Assembly: GCF_016745395.1 (NCBI RefSeq)
Contig: NZ_JAERVJ010000003.1
Location: 124,001-188,000, forward strand
Reading direction: 5' to 3'
Length of the DNA: 64,000 nt
Origin: Methylocystis sp. Sn-Cys
GTDB taxonomy: Bacteria > Pseudomonadota > Alphaproteobacteria > Rhizobiales > Beijerinckiaceae
Under the pieces are notes generated by a model. The model ran no database searches and was not told the DNA's origin. It saw only the letters and a program-made list of their open reading frames with translations. Position 1 is the stretch's first letter. The number at the start of each line of letters is the position of its first letter. This document shows positions 33,615-42,673 of this stretch, in pieces. The translations under genes and the position numbers were made by a program.

Positions 33615-34865
33615 ATGAATCGCGCGAAACGCTGCATCTCACACTTGGCTGGACTCTTCCGGCGCTCACGCTCGGGCTCCGTTGCGATGATCTTCGCGCT
33701 CGCGGCCGTGCCGGTCATGGCGTCGATCGGCGCCGCCTTGGACCTCGCCTCTGCGTCCATGATGAAGTCGCGTTTGCAGCACGCGGTCGACGAGGCGGCG
33801 CTCGTCGCGGCCAGAAACGCGAGCCTCACCCAGGCGGCGCGCCAGCAACTGGCTCAGTCGTCCGTCATCACGAATATGGGCTCGGCGGCGAGCGGCTTGA
33901 GTTTGACCGTCTCTGAAACAGAGCCGTCCGCTGGCCTCTATCAGGTGAACGGCGCTCTCGTCGTCCCGACGACGGTCATGAGAATTGTGAATATCAATTC
34001 GACCACGGTCAGCGCGAAGGCCGCCGCGAGCCTCGGGACAGCGGGGGCGGCGAGCTCGAACAGCGTTTGCCTCTTGGCGCTCAGCACGACCGCGAGCCCT
34101 GGATTGCTCGCCAATTCCAGTGTCGTCATCGATGCGCCGACCTGCGAGATCGACGTCGCCTCCAAGGGCTGGCCTGCGGCGACCTTCAACGGCGGCGACA
34201 GCTTCTCCGTTTCCAAGCTCTGCGTCGCGGGCACGCAAATCCTCAACAACGCCGGATCGATCCCGGCGCTCAGCACGGGGTGCCCGGTCGTCTCCGATCC
34301 CTTTGCGGGCAAGCTGCCGGCGGTCTCCGTCGGGGCCTGCACCGTCAGCAATCAGAATTACTCGGGCAATGTGACGCTCAACCCCGGGGTCTATTGCGGC
34401 GGATTCAATTTCAACGGCAGCGGGACGGTCACCTTCAATCCCGGTCTCTATGTGTTAAAGGGCGTCGGCTGGAACATGAACAGCGGCTGGACGATGAACG
34501 GCAATGGGGTGACCTTCTATTTCGCCGATTCGTCCTACATGCAGATCAACAGCGGCGTAACGGCGAATCTGACCGCCCCGACCTCCGGAACCTACGCGAA
34601 TATCCTGATGTACGAGCCCGTCGGCCTGGCGCAGTCAGGGTTCACCATCAACGGACAGGCGGGCCACAGCTTCCAGGGGCTCATTTACCTGCCGAGCCGA
34701 AACATCACCTTCAACAGCATGTCCAACGTCACCTCGGACGCCCTGACGATCGTGGTCAACTCGGTCATTTTGAACACGCTGAACTGGAGCTTCAAGAGCT
34801 CCGCCTATTCGATTGCCGGCGCAGGCGGCTCTACGGGCGGCGCCGTGCCGCGGCTCGTGAATTGA
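33615..34865 (+). CDS. TadG/TadE-like protein with an Asn/Gly-rich passenger region
   Basis: A 416-residue protein with a basic N-terminus (RRSRSGSVAMIFALAAVPVM) leading into one membrane helix (about 22-45). LQHAVDEAALVAARNASLTQ follows, the pattern of TadG-like Flp-pilus-associated proteins with a bitopic anchor. The rest is exported. It is rich in Asn, Gly, Ser and Thr with repeated NPGVYCGGFNFNGSG and NPGLYVLKG-type units, which suggests a right-handed beta-helix or a surface domain. No tad pilus gene is near, so it is an orphan. The ATG at 33615 follows GGGAGCGGGGG. Confidence 0.8.
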   Translation: MNRAKRCISHLAGLFRRSRSGSVAMIFALAAVPVMASIGAALDLASASMMKSRLQHAVDEAALVAARNASLTQAARQQLAQSSVITNMGSAASGLSLTVSETEPSAGLYQVNGALVVPTTVMRIVNINSTTVSAKAAASLGTAGAASSNSVCLLALSTTASPGLLANSSVVIDAPTCEIDVASKGWPAATFNGGDSFSVSKLCVAGTQILNNAGSIPALSTGCPVVSDPFAGKLPAVSVGACTVSNQNYSGNVTLNPGVYCGGFNFNGSGTVTFNPGLYVLKGVGWNMNSGWTMNGNGVTFYFADSSYMQINSGVTANLTAPTSGTYANILMYEPVGLAQSGFTINGQAGHSFQGLIYLPSRNITFNSMSNVTSDALTIVVNSVILNTLNWSFKSSAYSIAGAGGSTGGAVPRLVN

Positions 34866-34869
34866 CGCC

Positions 34870-35032
34870 GGTCTGAAGGCCAACAGAGGAAATCGCCGCC
34901 GTCATTGCGAGGAGGCGGAGCCGACAAAGCAATCCAGGGCCGCATCGCCGCCCTGGATTGCTTCGCTTCGCTCGCAATGACGGGCATGGGATGACAAGGC
35001 CCCAAATGCGCGCTGCTCAAAACGGAAGGGGA
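34870..35032. repeat. Type A palindromic repeat with remnants of type B
   Basis: CAGAGGAAATCGCCGCC, a complete type A unit (34901-34982) and the tail GCGCTGCTCAAAACGGAAGG are seen. The 34866-35193 gap has no gene; its last part is A+T-richer (AAAAAATATTTTGCAAAG) and may hold the mipA promoter. Confidence 0.75.
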
Positions 35033-35193
35033 ATGTGGCTTCGATCGTGACGCCAAAAAATATTTTGCAAAGATAATCGCGCGCGCCATTCAGCTTATAT
35101 CGCGTAACCTTCTGTTTACGATGCTCGTTTCCATCGCGGTAAGCTTAACGGCGCACCTTCGCGGGGCCTTTTGGGGAGCCTCGTGTCGGGTCG

Positions 35194-36000
35194 ATGTCGA
35201 AATTACTTGGAAAATGCTGTCTGGCCGCCCTTGTTTCCGTGTCGGCTGCAAAAGCGGAAAGTCTCGCCGATCCCAAGCCGGTCTCCGGATGGATCGTCAC
35301 CGTGAGCGCCCATGGCGGTTTCTCGCAGACCTGGGAGGGGTCGAAAAATCTGTCGCCTTTCCTTCTGCCGGGCTTGTCCATGCGGCGGCCTGGCGCGTCG
35401 GTCGGCTTCAGCGCGCCGGACGAAGCGCCCGGCTTTGCGCTCTATGACAACGGCTTTTTGAAAGCGGGCGTTTCCGGCCGGTTGCGCGGCCCGCGCCAAC
35501 AATCGTCATGGGGAGAGCTCCATGGCGTCCATGACATCGATTGGACGGTCGAAGCGGGCGGATTTGCCGAATTCTGGACGTTCCAGAAGCTGCGCGCGCG
35601 GGCCGAGCTACGCCATGGCTTCCTCGGCCATCACGGCATGATCGCCGAGATTTATCTCGACTGGGTGGAAAAGCACGGCGCCTGGACCTTTTCCATCGGC
35701 CCGCGCCTGACGATCGGCGATCAGGCTTACATGAACAAGCTTTTCGGCGTCACCTGGAAGGACGCGCTGGGCAATGGCTCCGTTCCACCCTATGTCGCGG
35801 CCTGGGGCGTGAAATCCTTCGGCGCCATGGCCGCCGTGAAATACGACTGGTCGCAGGATTGGTCGACGACCGCCTTCCTTCGCTACAACCGCCTCGTCGG
35901 CAGCGCGGCGGCCAGCCCATTGGTCACCAATCTCGGCTCGGCTAATCAATGGATGCTCGGCCTGAGCGTTTCCTACAGCTTCTACGTCGATATGTTTTGA
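35194..36000 (+). CDS. MipA/OmpV family outer membrane protein
   Basis: A 268-residue beta-barrel protein. The signal peptide is MSKLLGKCCLAALVSVSAAK with cleavage near AKA. The mature chain shows alternating strands with aromatic belts such as WSQDWSTTAFLRYNRLVGSA, and GPRLTIGDQAYMNKLFGVTW is typical of MipA (MltA-interacting protein). It ends in YSFYVDMF, with the terminal phenylalanine recognised by the Bam machinery. MipA members have been linked to murein synthesis complexes or to outer membrane transport; which applies here is not known. Confidence 0.87.
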   Translation: MSKLLGKCCLAALVSVSAAKAESLADPKPVSGWIVTVSAHGGFSQTWEGSKNLSPFLLPGLSMRRPGASVGFSAPDEAPGFALYDNGFLKAGVSGRLRGPRQQSSWGELHGVHDIDWTVEAGGFAEFWTFQKLRARAELRHGFLGHHGMIAEIYLDWVEKHGAWTFSIGPRLTIGDQAYMNKLFGVTWKDALGNGSVPPYVAAWGVKSFGAMAAVKYDWSQDWSTTAFLRYNRLVGSAAASPLVTNLGSANQWMLGLSVSYSFYVDMF

Positions 36001-36080
36001 GGCGCGCCTGCGTCGACATCCATAGCCTTTGTTAAGCACTCGCCGCCAAGACTGGCCGGGCGCGCGATGGTCGCGCGGCC

Positions 36081-37664
36081 ATGATTCGACGGGCACTGAT
36101 GAGCGACGCAGCGAGGCGATTATTGGCGGACCCGGCTTTTGCGAGCGCTTCCCGCGCCGGCAAAGACGCGCGCGCCGCCAAAAATCCGCGGCTCGATATG
36201 ATGCTCGTCTCCGGCGGCGACGAGCGGATTTGGCTCGATCCCGTCACGCGCCGCAACCGCTACGGCGTTCCCGCGGCGCCCGCGCCGGACGAGCTTTGGT
36301 TTTCTTCCTCGACGACGAGCGCCGTCAGCCCGCGTGGCTACGACGCCGCCGGCGGCGCCCTCGACGCCCTGTCGCGACCGGGCGCCGATCTTGCGGGCTG
36401 GTTCGACGAGATTCGCGCGCGGATCGTTGCGCTCTTCGGCGCGCCGGGCGTCGAGGTCGTTCTCACCGCCTCGGGCACGGAGGCGGGGCTCGCCGCGCTC
36501 GCAGTAGCCAAGGCGCTGCTGCGCCGCCCGATCGCGACGATTGTCGTCGCGCCGGAAGAAACCGGCAGCGGCGTGCCTTTGGCGGCCACGGGCGCGCATT
36601 TTGCCGGGACGGCGGCTTTCGAGCCGAATGTCGAAAAAGGGGCCCCGCTCGCCGGCTGGGAAAATGACGATGTGGTCATGCGCCGCGTCGCGATCCGCGA
36701 CCCCTCGGGCTATCCGCGCGCGGCGGCGGAAGTCGACCGCGCCGCCGGTCTCGCCGTCGCCGAAGCCCTGCGCATGGGCCGCGCCACGCTGTTGCATCTG
36801 CTCGATTCCTCGAAGACCGGCCGGGCCGGGCCGCGCCGCGCCGCCGCGCGCGAAATTCTTGCGAGCGCCAGAGGCCGGGCGCTCGTTCTCGTCGACGCCA
36901 GCCAGCTTCGTTGCTCTTTCGACGACATCAAGGCCGATCTCGCGGCCGGCTTTCTGGTGATGATCACGGGATCGAAATTCGCCGGCGGGCCGCCGTTCTG
37001 CGGCGCTTTGCTCATTCCTGCCGACAAGGCCGAAACGCTGCGCGACATGGCCTTGCCGCCGGGATTCGCCGCCTATGCCGCGCAATCCGACTGGCCGCAA
37101 TCCTTCGGCCGCGCCTTCGAGGCGGAGAATTTCGCGCCCGCCAATCTCGGACTGGGGCTGCGCTGGACCGCCGCGCTGGCGGAAATCGAGACTTACGCAA
37201 AAATAGAGGCGGGCCTGCGCGACGAGATCAAGATGCGTTTTGTGGAGGCCGCCCGTCGCGGCGTCGCCAGCAACGCCGAGCTGGACTTCCTCGACGCCGA
37301 GAACTGGCGTCTTGGCGGCAAGCCCGCGACGCTCTTTCCGATCCTCGCCAATCAGGGCGATCCGGCCCAGACGCGCCTGATCTACGAGTCGCTGCGCGCG
37401 ACGCGCGGCGCGCTCGTCGGCGACGACTATCCGCGCGCCTGCCATGTCGGTCAGCCCGTGCTGATCGGCGGCCGGGCGGCCTTGCGCCTGTGTCTCGGCA
37501 TGCCGCAGGTGAACGCCGTCGCCGAGCGCGTGGGGCAGGGCCTCGACATCGACGCCGCTTTCCTGCCGCTGCGCCGCGACATGGAATTCTTGTTCCGCAA
37601 ATGGGGCGCGCTGGCCAGGCATATCGGCGCGACTGGCGGCCCGACGCTCGCGGCGTCCAACTGA
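36081..37664 (+). CDS. PLP-dependent transferase-fold protein, unusual family
   Basis: A 527-residue protein of the class V aminotransferase-like fold. The cofactor loop appears as LTASGTEAGLAALAVAKALL. The presumed Schiff-base lysine is Lys299 in MITGSKFAGGPPFCGALLIP, preceded by LVLVDASQLRC with the pyridine-binding Asp. The N-terminal 60 residues and the C-terminal small domain do not match well-known aminotransferases. No neighbour explains its substrate. It follows mipA by 80 bases in the same direction, possibly co-transcribed. ATG 36099 is an alternative start. Confidence 0.72.
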   Translation: MIRRALMSDAARRLLADPAFASASRAGKDARAAKNPRLDMMLVSGGDERIWLDPVTRRNRYGVPAAPAPDELWFSSSTTSAVSPRGYDAAGGALDALSRPGADLAGWFDEIRARIVALFGAPGVEVVLTASGTEAGLAALAVAKALLRRPIATIVVAPEETGSGVPLAATGAHFAGTAAFEPNVEKGAPLAGWENDDVVMRRVAIRDPSGYPRAAAEVDRAAGLAVAEALRMGRATLLHLLDSSKTGRAGPRRAAAREILASARGRALVLVDASQLRCSFDDIKADLAAGFLVMITGSKFAGGPPFCGALLIPADKAETLRDMALPPGFAAYAAQSDWPQSFGRAFEAENFAPANLGLGLRWTAALAEIETYAKIEAGLRDEIKMRFVEAARRGVASNAELDFLDAENWRLGGKPATLFPILANQGDPAQTRLIYESLRATRGALVGDDYPRACHVGQPVLIGGRAALRLCLGMPQVNAVAERVGQGLDIDAAFLPLRRDMEFLFRKWGALARHIGATGGPTLAASN

Positions 37665-37802
37665 TCGAACCGCGCCATGCGGCCCGGGTCGCATGAAACG
37701 CAGGACTGGCTGGGGCTATTCTCGTTTCTGTCTCGCGAACCGGCGCGAACCCAGCGACCCGTCGCGTTGTCTTTATCCGGGCTCTCTTCTATTCTTACGC
37801 CC

Positions 37803-37826
37803 ACGGCCCCCGCAGCGGGGCCGTTT
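37803..37826 (+). terminator. G+C-rich hairpin with short T run
   Basis: ACGGCCCC and GGGGCCGT form an 8-bp stem with a 6-base loop, followed by only TT. It lies between the PLP-fold gene and the methyltransferase gene. Termination strength is uncertain. Confidence 0.4.
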
Positions 37827-37874
37827 GCGCGCCGCAAAACCAAAAAATAACAGCCGCATTCGGGGAAACCGCCC

Positions 37875-38489
37875 TTGCAGAACGCCAAAGCCTCGCTCGC
37901 CGACAGCGCCCGATTCATCAAGCAATGGATCGAAAATCCGCGGCTCATCGGCGCCGTCCAGCCCTCGGGGCCCGCGCTCGCCAAAACCATGGCGAGCTTT
38001 GTCGATCTTTCCCGCGAAGGTCCGATCGTGGAGCTTGGACCGGGCACCGGGCCCGTCACCAAGGCGCTGCTCGCGCGCGGCATTCCCGCCGAGCGGCTGG
38101 TGCTGGTCGAATATGAGGGGCGCTTCTGCCACATGCTCGCCGAGCGCTATCCCGGCGTGAAGATCGTGCAGGGCGACGCCTATGGGCTGAAGAAGACGCT
38201 CGCGGACAAGATCGACGGGCAGGTGGCGACGGTGGTCTCCAGCCTTCCGCTTCTCGTGCGCCCGGAACGTGATCGCGTCGAGCTGCTGCATCAGGCCTTC
38301 GAGCTGATGGGCGAGGACGGTCTGTTCATCCAGTTCACCTATGGCCTGACCGTCTCGCCCATGCCGATCCATGCCCATGGGCTCAAAGGCTCCTATGTCG
38401 GGAAGGGCTCGGCGCCCGTTCTGTTGAACATCCCCCCGGCCCGCGTCTGGCGCTATCGCAAGGCCGGCCATGGCAGCGCAGTCGGGTGA
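37875..38489 (+). CDS. PmtA-like phospholipid N-methyltransferase (SAM)
   Basis: A 204-residue class I methyltransferase. The SAM loop is [15 protein letters not shown] (about 52-66). The preceding [20 protein letters not shown] and the LPLLVRP and FIQFTYG segments match the rhizobial-type phosphatidylethanolamine N-methyltransferase PmtA and its relatives. These make phosphatidylcholine or its intermediates. The related LigA/ArdA-like rRNA methylase families share the fold and cannot be excluded. The start is TTG with GGGGAAA upstream, as the first ATG is too far inside. Confidence 0.75.
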   Translation: MQNAKASLADSARFIKQWIENPRLIGAVQPSGPALAKTMASFVDLSREGPIVELGPGTGPVTKALLARGIPAERLVLVEYEGRFCHMLAERYPGVKIVQGDAYGLKKTLADKIDGQVATVVSSLPLLVRPERDRVELLHQAFELMGEDGLFIQFTYGLTVSPMPIHAHGLKGSYVGKGSAPVLLNIPPARVWRYRKAGHGSAVG

Positions 38490-38499
38490 GGGGTCCTTT

Positions 38500-38640
38500 T
38501 CCTCCGCTTCATCCCGAGGAGGCCTCGAAGAGGCCGTCTCGAAGGACGAAGCGGAGGAAAAGCACGTCGCGATCGGACTTCTCCGTCTTTCGAGACGCCG
38601 CCTTCGGCAGCTCCTCAGGATGAGGACGTCCTTTAACTCA
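38500..38640. repeat. Type C-like palindromic repeat variant
   Basis: CCTCGAAGAGGCCGTCTCGA, GGACGAAGCGGAGGAAAAGC, CTTTCGAGACGCCGCCTTCG and CTCCTCAGGATGAGGACGTC are related to the type C arms but differ in the linker. It precedes pyrF. Confidence 0.65.
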
Positions 38641-38655
38641 CGTTGGAGAGGCCGA

Positions 38656-39348
38656 GTGCCGAAGGAAGCCGCCAGAGACCGCCTCATCGTCGCCCTCGAC
38701 TTCGAAACCGTCGCGGACGCCCGCGCGCTGGTCGCGACGCTGGGCGAGACCGTCTCTTTCTACAAGATCGGCATGGAGCTCGCCTATGGCGGCGGGCTGG
38801 CGCTGGCGCAGGAGCTCAAGGACGCCGGCAAGCGCGTCTTCATCGACCTCAAGCTCCACGACATCAGCGCCACCGTCGAGCGCGCCACGCGGCAGATCGC
38901 GCGCATGGGCGTGGATTTCCTCACCATCCACGCCTATCCGCAGACCATGGCGGCGGCGCGCGCCGGGGCGGGCGAGCTGAAGCTCCTCGCCGTGACGGCG
39001 CTGACCTCTTATGACGACGCCGATCTGAAAGAGGCGGGCTACGCCTATGGCGTCGCCGACCTCGTCGCGCGTCGCGCCGGGCAGGCCAAGGCGGCGGGGA
39101 TCGACGGCCTCATCCTCTCGCCCCTGGAGCTTGCGACGATACGGCCGCTGGTCGGACCGGATATGCTGCTCGTCACCCCCGGCGTGCGTCCTGCGGGGGC
39201 CGAGGTCGGCGATCAAAAGCGTATTACCACCCCTGCCCAGGCGATCGCCGCGAGCGCCAATCATCTCGTCGTCGGCCGGCCGATCATCCGCGCAGCCGAC
39301 CCGCGCGCGGCGGCGCAGGCCATCGTGGCGGAGATCGAGGGCGCCTAA
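38656..39348 (+). CDS. pyrF: Orotidine 5'-phosphate decarboxylase
   Basis: A 230-residue decarboxylase that forms UMP in pyrimidine synthesis. The start is GTG at 38656 (encoding [16 protein letters not shown]), with GGAGAGG upstream. The catalytic block [13 protein letters not shown] has Asp64, Lys66 and Asp69. [20 protein letters not shown] and NHLVVGRPI form the phosphate site. Length is normal for the short bacterial type. No other pyr gene is nearby. A composite repeat begins at the stop codon. Confidence 0.96.
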   Translation: MPKEAARDRLIVALDFETVADARALVATLGETVSFYKIGMELAYGGGLALAQELKDAGKRVFIDLKLHDISATVERATRQIARMGVDFLTIHAYPQTMAAARAGAGELKLLAVTALTSYDDADLKEAGYAYGVADLVARRAGQAKAAGIDGLILSPLELATIRPLVGPDMLLVTPGVRPAGAEVGDQKRITTPAQAIAASANHLVVGRPIIRAADPRAAAQAIVAEIEGA

Positions 39349-39349
39349 A

Positions 39350-39558
39350 TCGGCGCCATTCCCGACGCTCGCGCAGTTTGGACACACAGGAAACCACCGC
39401 CGTCATTGCGAGGAGGCAGAGCCGACGAAGCAATCCAGGGGCCGCATCGCTGCCCTGGATTGCTTCGCTTCGCTCGCAATGACGGGCTCTGAGTAAAAAC
39501 CAGCGCTTTTGTGGCTCTGGATTCCCGATCGCTTGCTTCGCAAGCGTCGGGAATGACA
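39350..39558. repeat. Composite palindromic repeat (type A nested in type B)
   Basis: CATTCCCGACGCTCGCGCAG, TTTGGACACACAGGAAACCA, a type A unit (39402-39483), AACCAGCGCTTTTGTGGC and the right half GATCGCTTGCTTCGCAAGCG-TCGGGAATGAC are present. It lies between two convergent genes. Confidence 0.85.
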
Positions 39559-39570
39559 ACGAGCCGTCTC

Positions 39571-40062
39571 TCAGGCGAAAAACGCCCAGAGGGCGAGGGC
39601 GACCGTCTGATTCACGGCCGCCGCCAAAGCCAGGAATTTCCCGAGCGTCGCCCGTCGCAGCTTCTGCACCTCGGCGGGCGAGGCCGACCGCGCGGCCATG
39701 CGGGCGAGCAGCAGGCGGTCTTCCACGAAATCAGCCGCGCTGAAGGCGACGGGCGCCACACAAAGAACCCAACGGCCGCCGTCGACGCATTGCAGCGATC
39801 CGGCGGCCGCGAGCGATCCCGCCGCCAGCGCCGCGCCGAGACAGGCGAGCAGCGCCAAATCATAAGGCGCAAGGACGCTTCTATATCCGTCGACGGAGGC
39901 GGAGCCGCTGGTCACCCAGCCGATGAATTCCTCGTCGCGATAAAAAACAGAGGTCTCCCAGCGCCGCGCCAGGACCGTCTCGCCGTGTTTTTGCGCCTCG
40001 CGATTCGCCGCCCAATGCGCGGCGCCGGCGGCAAGAAGAAAGAAGGCAGCAAGATAAAACAA
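39571..40062 (-). CDS. Hypothetical membrane protein
   Basis: A 163-residue protein starting MFYLAAFFLLAAGAAHWAAN with a hydrophobic helix at once. Further helices lie about 68-88, 98-112 and 143-162. VFYRDEEFIGWVTSGSASVD is the longest polar segment and probably cytoplasmic or periplasmic loop. The family is not recognised. It is divergent from chaB, with the 97-base gap holding both promoters presumably. Confidence 0.6.
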   Translation of the reverse strand: MFYLAAFFLLAAGAAHWAANREAQKHGETVLARRWETSVFYRDEEFIGWVTSGSASVDGYRSVLAPYDLALLACLGAALAAGSLAAAGSLQCVDGGRWVLCVAPVAFSAADFVEDRLLLARMAARSASPAEVQKLRRATLGKFLALAAAVNQTVALALWAFFA

Positions 40063-40159
40063 GACGGCCTCTCCTCTGGCGCTGGCGCGCCAAATTCAGC
40101 CAGCCCTCTATTTTTAGTTTTGCGTCGCGCGAAAACAAATTCAACTGTCGGAGAAAAGC

Positions 40160-40372
40160 TTGCCTTATCGGACGAATGACGACCTGCCCGAAAATCTCCA
40201 GCGGCTTCTGCCGCTGCACGCGCAGGATATTTTCCGCGAGGCCTTCAACCACGCTTTCGCCGATCATGAAGGCGATCCCCGCCAGGAGGAGGCGGCGCAT
40301 CGGATCGCCTGGGCGGCGGTGAAGCGCAGCTATGTGAAGACGGAGGAAGGCTGGCGGCGGCGGGAGGATTGA
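40160..40372 (+). CDS. chaB: ChaB-like protein
   Basis: A 70-residue protein starting MPYRTNDDLPENLQRLLPLH, the characteristic ChaB opening. HAQDIFREAFNHAF, EEAAHRIAWAAVKRSYVK and W-RR at the end complete the family. ChaB was named as a regulator of the ChaA cation antiporter, but in most genomes the role is unknown. The start is TTG at 40160, fixed by the conserved N-terminus and by GGAG seven bases upstream. Confidence 0.9.
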   Translation: MPYRTNDDLPENLQRLLPLHAQDIFREAFNHAFADHEGDPRQEEAAHRIAWAAVKRSYVKTEEGWRRRED

Positions 40373-40399
40373 ACACAGGCATCTTTCGTCATTAGCCGC

Positions 40400-40535
40400 T
40401 GAATACCTCCCCTTTACGGGGAGGTCGGCGGCCAAAGGCCGCCGGGTGGGGTCCAAGCCGCATCGACTCCGTTTGGCCTGACCCCACCCGACCCCGCTTT
40501 CGCGGGGCCACCCTCCCCGTAAAGGGGAGGGATTG
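40400..40535. repeat. Complete type D palindromic repeat
   Basis: ACCTCCCCTTTACGGGGAGG, TCGGCGGCC, GCCGGGTGGGGTCC, GACCCCACCCGACCCCGC, GCGGGGCCACCCTCCCCG and TAAAGGGGAGGG form nested arms. This is the clearest copy. It lies in front of the hpnBCDE operon. Confidence 0.85.
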
Positions 40536-40624
40536 GTTCGCTTCCAGCCTTCGCCGGATTGCACGGGAGGATTGAAGCGCCGCTCTGGCCAGCCGGCGCC
40601 CGCGATGGTAGAAACCGCCGCGCC

Positions 40625-41782
40625 ATGGTTTTGACCCTCCTCGCTCTCGCCGCGCTCGCCGCCTGGCTCTATCTCCTGATTTTCAATTCGGGTTTCTGGC
40701 GGCTCACCGAGCACGACCGAAGATTCGCGCCCGCAGGCGCGGTCGTTCCGCAGGGCGCCCATGTCGTCGCCATCGTCCCGGCGCGCGACGAGGCGGAGGT
40801 GATCGCGACCAGCGTCGCCTCTCTGCTGCAACAGGAATTTCCCGGCCGTTTCGAGGTCGTTCTCGTCGACGACGACAGCACGGACGGCACGGCCGACGTC
40901 GCCCGGGCCAAAGCCGCCGAGTTTGGCGCCGCCGAGCGCCTCACCGTGCTGCAGTCCGGCGGCCCCTCGGACGGGTGGACCGGCAAGATCGCCGCCATGC
41001 ACCGGGGCGTCACTTATGTGCGCGGCCTCGAAAAGCAGCCGGACTTCGTGCTCTTCTGCGACGCCGACATCGCCTTCGCGCCGCCGGTTCTCTCCCGCCT
41101 CGTCGCCGGCGCCACGGCGCGCGGGACGGTGCTGTCCTCGCTGATGGTGAAGCTGCGCTGCGAGAGCGCGGCGGAGAAATGGTTCGTCCCGGCCTTCGTC
41201 TTCTTTTTCCAGATGCTCTACCCCTTCCGCGCCGTGAACGACCCCAAGAGCAAGGTCGCGGGCGCGGCGGGCGGGGTGATGCTGGTGCGGCCCGAGGCTT
41301 TGGCCGAGGCTGGCGGCCTGCCGGCGATACGCGAGGCGCTGATCGACGATTGCGCGCTCGGCGCGCTGATGAAGCGCCAGGGGCCGATCTGGCTCGGCCT
41401 CACCGACGATGTCCACAGCCTGCGCCCCTATCCGCGTCTTGCGGACATCGAAAAAATGGTGACGCGCTCGGCCTACGCCCAGCTCGATTATTCGCCCGTG
41501 AAGCTCGCCGGCGCGTTGCTCGGCATGATCGTCGTCTATCTTGCGCCGCCGCTCTTCGCCATCTTCGGGGCGCCGCCGGCCCGGGAGATCGGGCTCGTCG
41601 CCTGGATGATCATGGCGCAGGCCTATATGCCGAGCTTGCGCTTCTACGGCCTGTCGCGCGCGAGGGCCTTCGCTTTGCCGTTAATCGCGGCGTGTTATAC
41701 GTGGTTTACCGCCGTTTCGGCCTGGCGGCACATGCGCGGCCGTGGCGGCGAGTGGAAAGGTCGTTTCCAGGCGCCCGCCTGA
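40625..41782 (+). CDS. hpnB: Hopanoid biosynthesis-associated glycosyltransferase HpnB
   Basis: A 385-residue family 2 glycosyltransferase with an N-terminal membrane helix (MVLTLLALAALAAWLYLLIF). The nucleotide-sugar block VAIVPARDEAEVIATSVASL and the DxD-like VLVDDDSTDG are visible. Three hydrophobic helices near the C-terminus suggest membrane attachment. HpnB is regularly found with the squalene genes in hopanoid makers; its precise acceptor is unproven. The ATG at 40625 is preferred to a longer upstream frame that would begin in the repeat. It heads the hpnBCDE operon. Confidence 0.9.
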   Translation: MVLTLLALAALAAWLYLLIFNSGFWRLTEHDRRFAPAGAVVPQGAHVVAIVPARDEAEVIATSVASLLQQEFPGRFEVVLVDDDSTDGTADVARAKAAEFGAAERLTVLQSGGPSDGWTGKIAAMHRGVTYVRGLEKQPDFVLFCDADIAFAPPVLSRLVAGATARGTVLSSLMVKLRCESAAEKWFVPAFVFFFQMLYPFRAVNDPKSKVAGAAGGVMLVRPEALAEAGGLPAIREALIDDCALGALMKRQGPIWLGLTDDVHSLRPYPRLADIEKMVTRSAYAQLDYSPVKLAGALLGMIVVYLAPPLFAIFGAPPAREIGLVAWMIMAQAYMPSLRFYGLSRARAFALPLIAACYTWFTAVSAWRHMRGRGGEWKGRFQAPA

Positions 41783-41794
41783 GCGAGAGGCATT

Positions 41795-42673
41795 ATGATC
41801 GAGATTGCCGATACAAGCTCCGGCAAGACGCATCGCGACGAGAATTTTCCCGTCGCCTCGGCGCTCATCGCGCCGCGCCATCGCGCGCCGATTCTGGCCT
41901 TCTATGATTTCGTGCGGGCGGCGGACGACATCTCCGACCATGCCGAGCTGACGCCCGAACAGAAGCTCGACCTGCTCGACCGGCTCGACGCCGCCCTCAT
42001 CGGCAGCGGCCCGGACGAGCCCGTCGCCGCGCGGCTGCGTGAGCAATGCCGCGAGCGCCGCCTAGATCCGCAGCACGCCCGCGATCTCATTGTCGCCTTC
42101 AAGCGCGACGTCACTTATCTGCGCTATCGCGATTGGGACGATCTCATCTACTACTGCCGCTACTCGGCGATGCCGGTCGGCCGCTTCGTCTGCGACGTGC
42201 ATGGCGAAGACCCGGCGCGCGTCTGGGCCGCCAATGACGCGCTTTGCGCCGCCTTGCAGGTGATCAACCATTTGCAGGATTGCGCGAAGGACTATCGCAA
42301 TTTGAACCGCGTCTACATCACCGCCGAGGCGCTCGCCGCCCATGGCGGGGCGGTCGAGATGCTGAACGAGGCGCGCGCGCCCGCGCCGCTTCTGGCCGCT
42401 ATCCGCGACCTCAACGAGAAAACCGCCGCGCTGCTCGACGAGTCGCGCATTTTCGCCGATCTGATCGACGACACGCGGCTGGCGATGGAAGTCGGCGCGA
42501 TTCAAACGCTCGCCGAGCGGCTCGTCTTGCGGTTGCGGATCGCCGATCCGCTGTGCGAGAAGGTGCATGAAGGCAAGCTCGGCTTTGCGCTCGCGGGCGC
42601 GATGGGCGCAGCCGGCGCCTTGATCCGGCGCATCTCCCGCCCGCGCCGCAAAACGGCGGATGTTCCCCAATGA
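41795..42673 (+). CDS. hpnC: Hydroxysqualene synthase HpnC
   Basis: A 292-residue squalene/phytoene-synthase-fold protein. In the HpnCDE route it converts presqualene diphosphate to hydroxysqualene. The first Asp-rich helix is FYDFVRAADDISDHAE (about 37-51) and the second is INHLQDCAKDYRNLNRVYI. VTYLRYRDWDDLIYYCRYSA is the family motif between them. It begins 12 bases after hpnB and its stop overlaps hpnD by four bases. Some genomes annotate it simply as squalene synthase. Confidence 0.94.
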   Translation: MIEIADTSSGKTHRDENFPVASALIAPRHRAPILAFYDFVRAADDISDHAELTPEQKLDLLDRLDAALIGSGPDEPVAARLREQCRERRLDPQHARDLIVAFKRDVTYLRYRDWDDLIYYCRYSAMPVGRFVCDVHGEDPARVWAANDALCAALQVINHLQDCAKDYRNLNRVYITAEALAAHGGAVEMLNEARAPAPLLAAIRDLNEKTAALLDESRIFADLIDDTRLAMEVGAIQTLAERLVLRLRIADPLCEKVHEGKLGFALAGAMGAAGALIRRISRPRRKTADVPQ

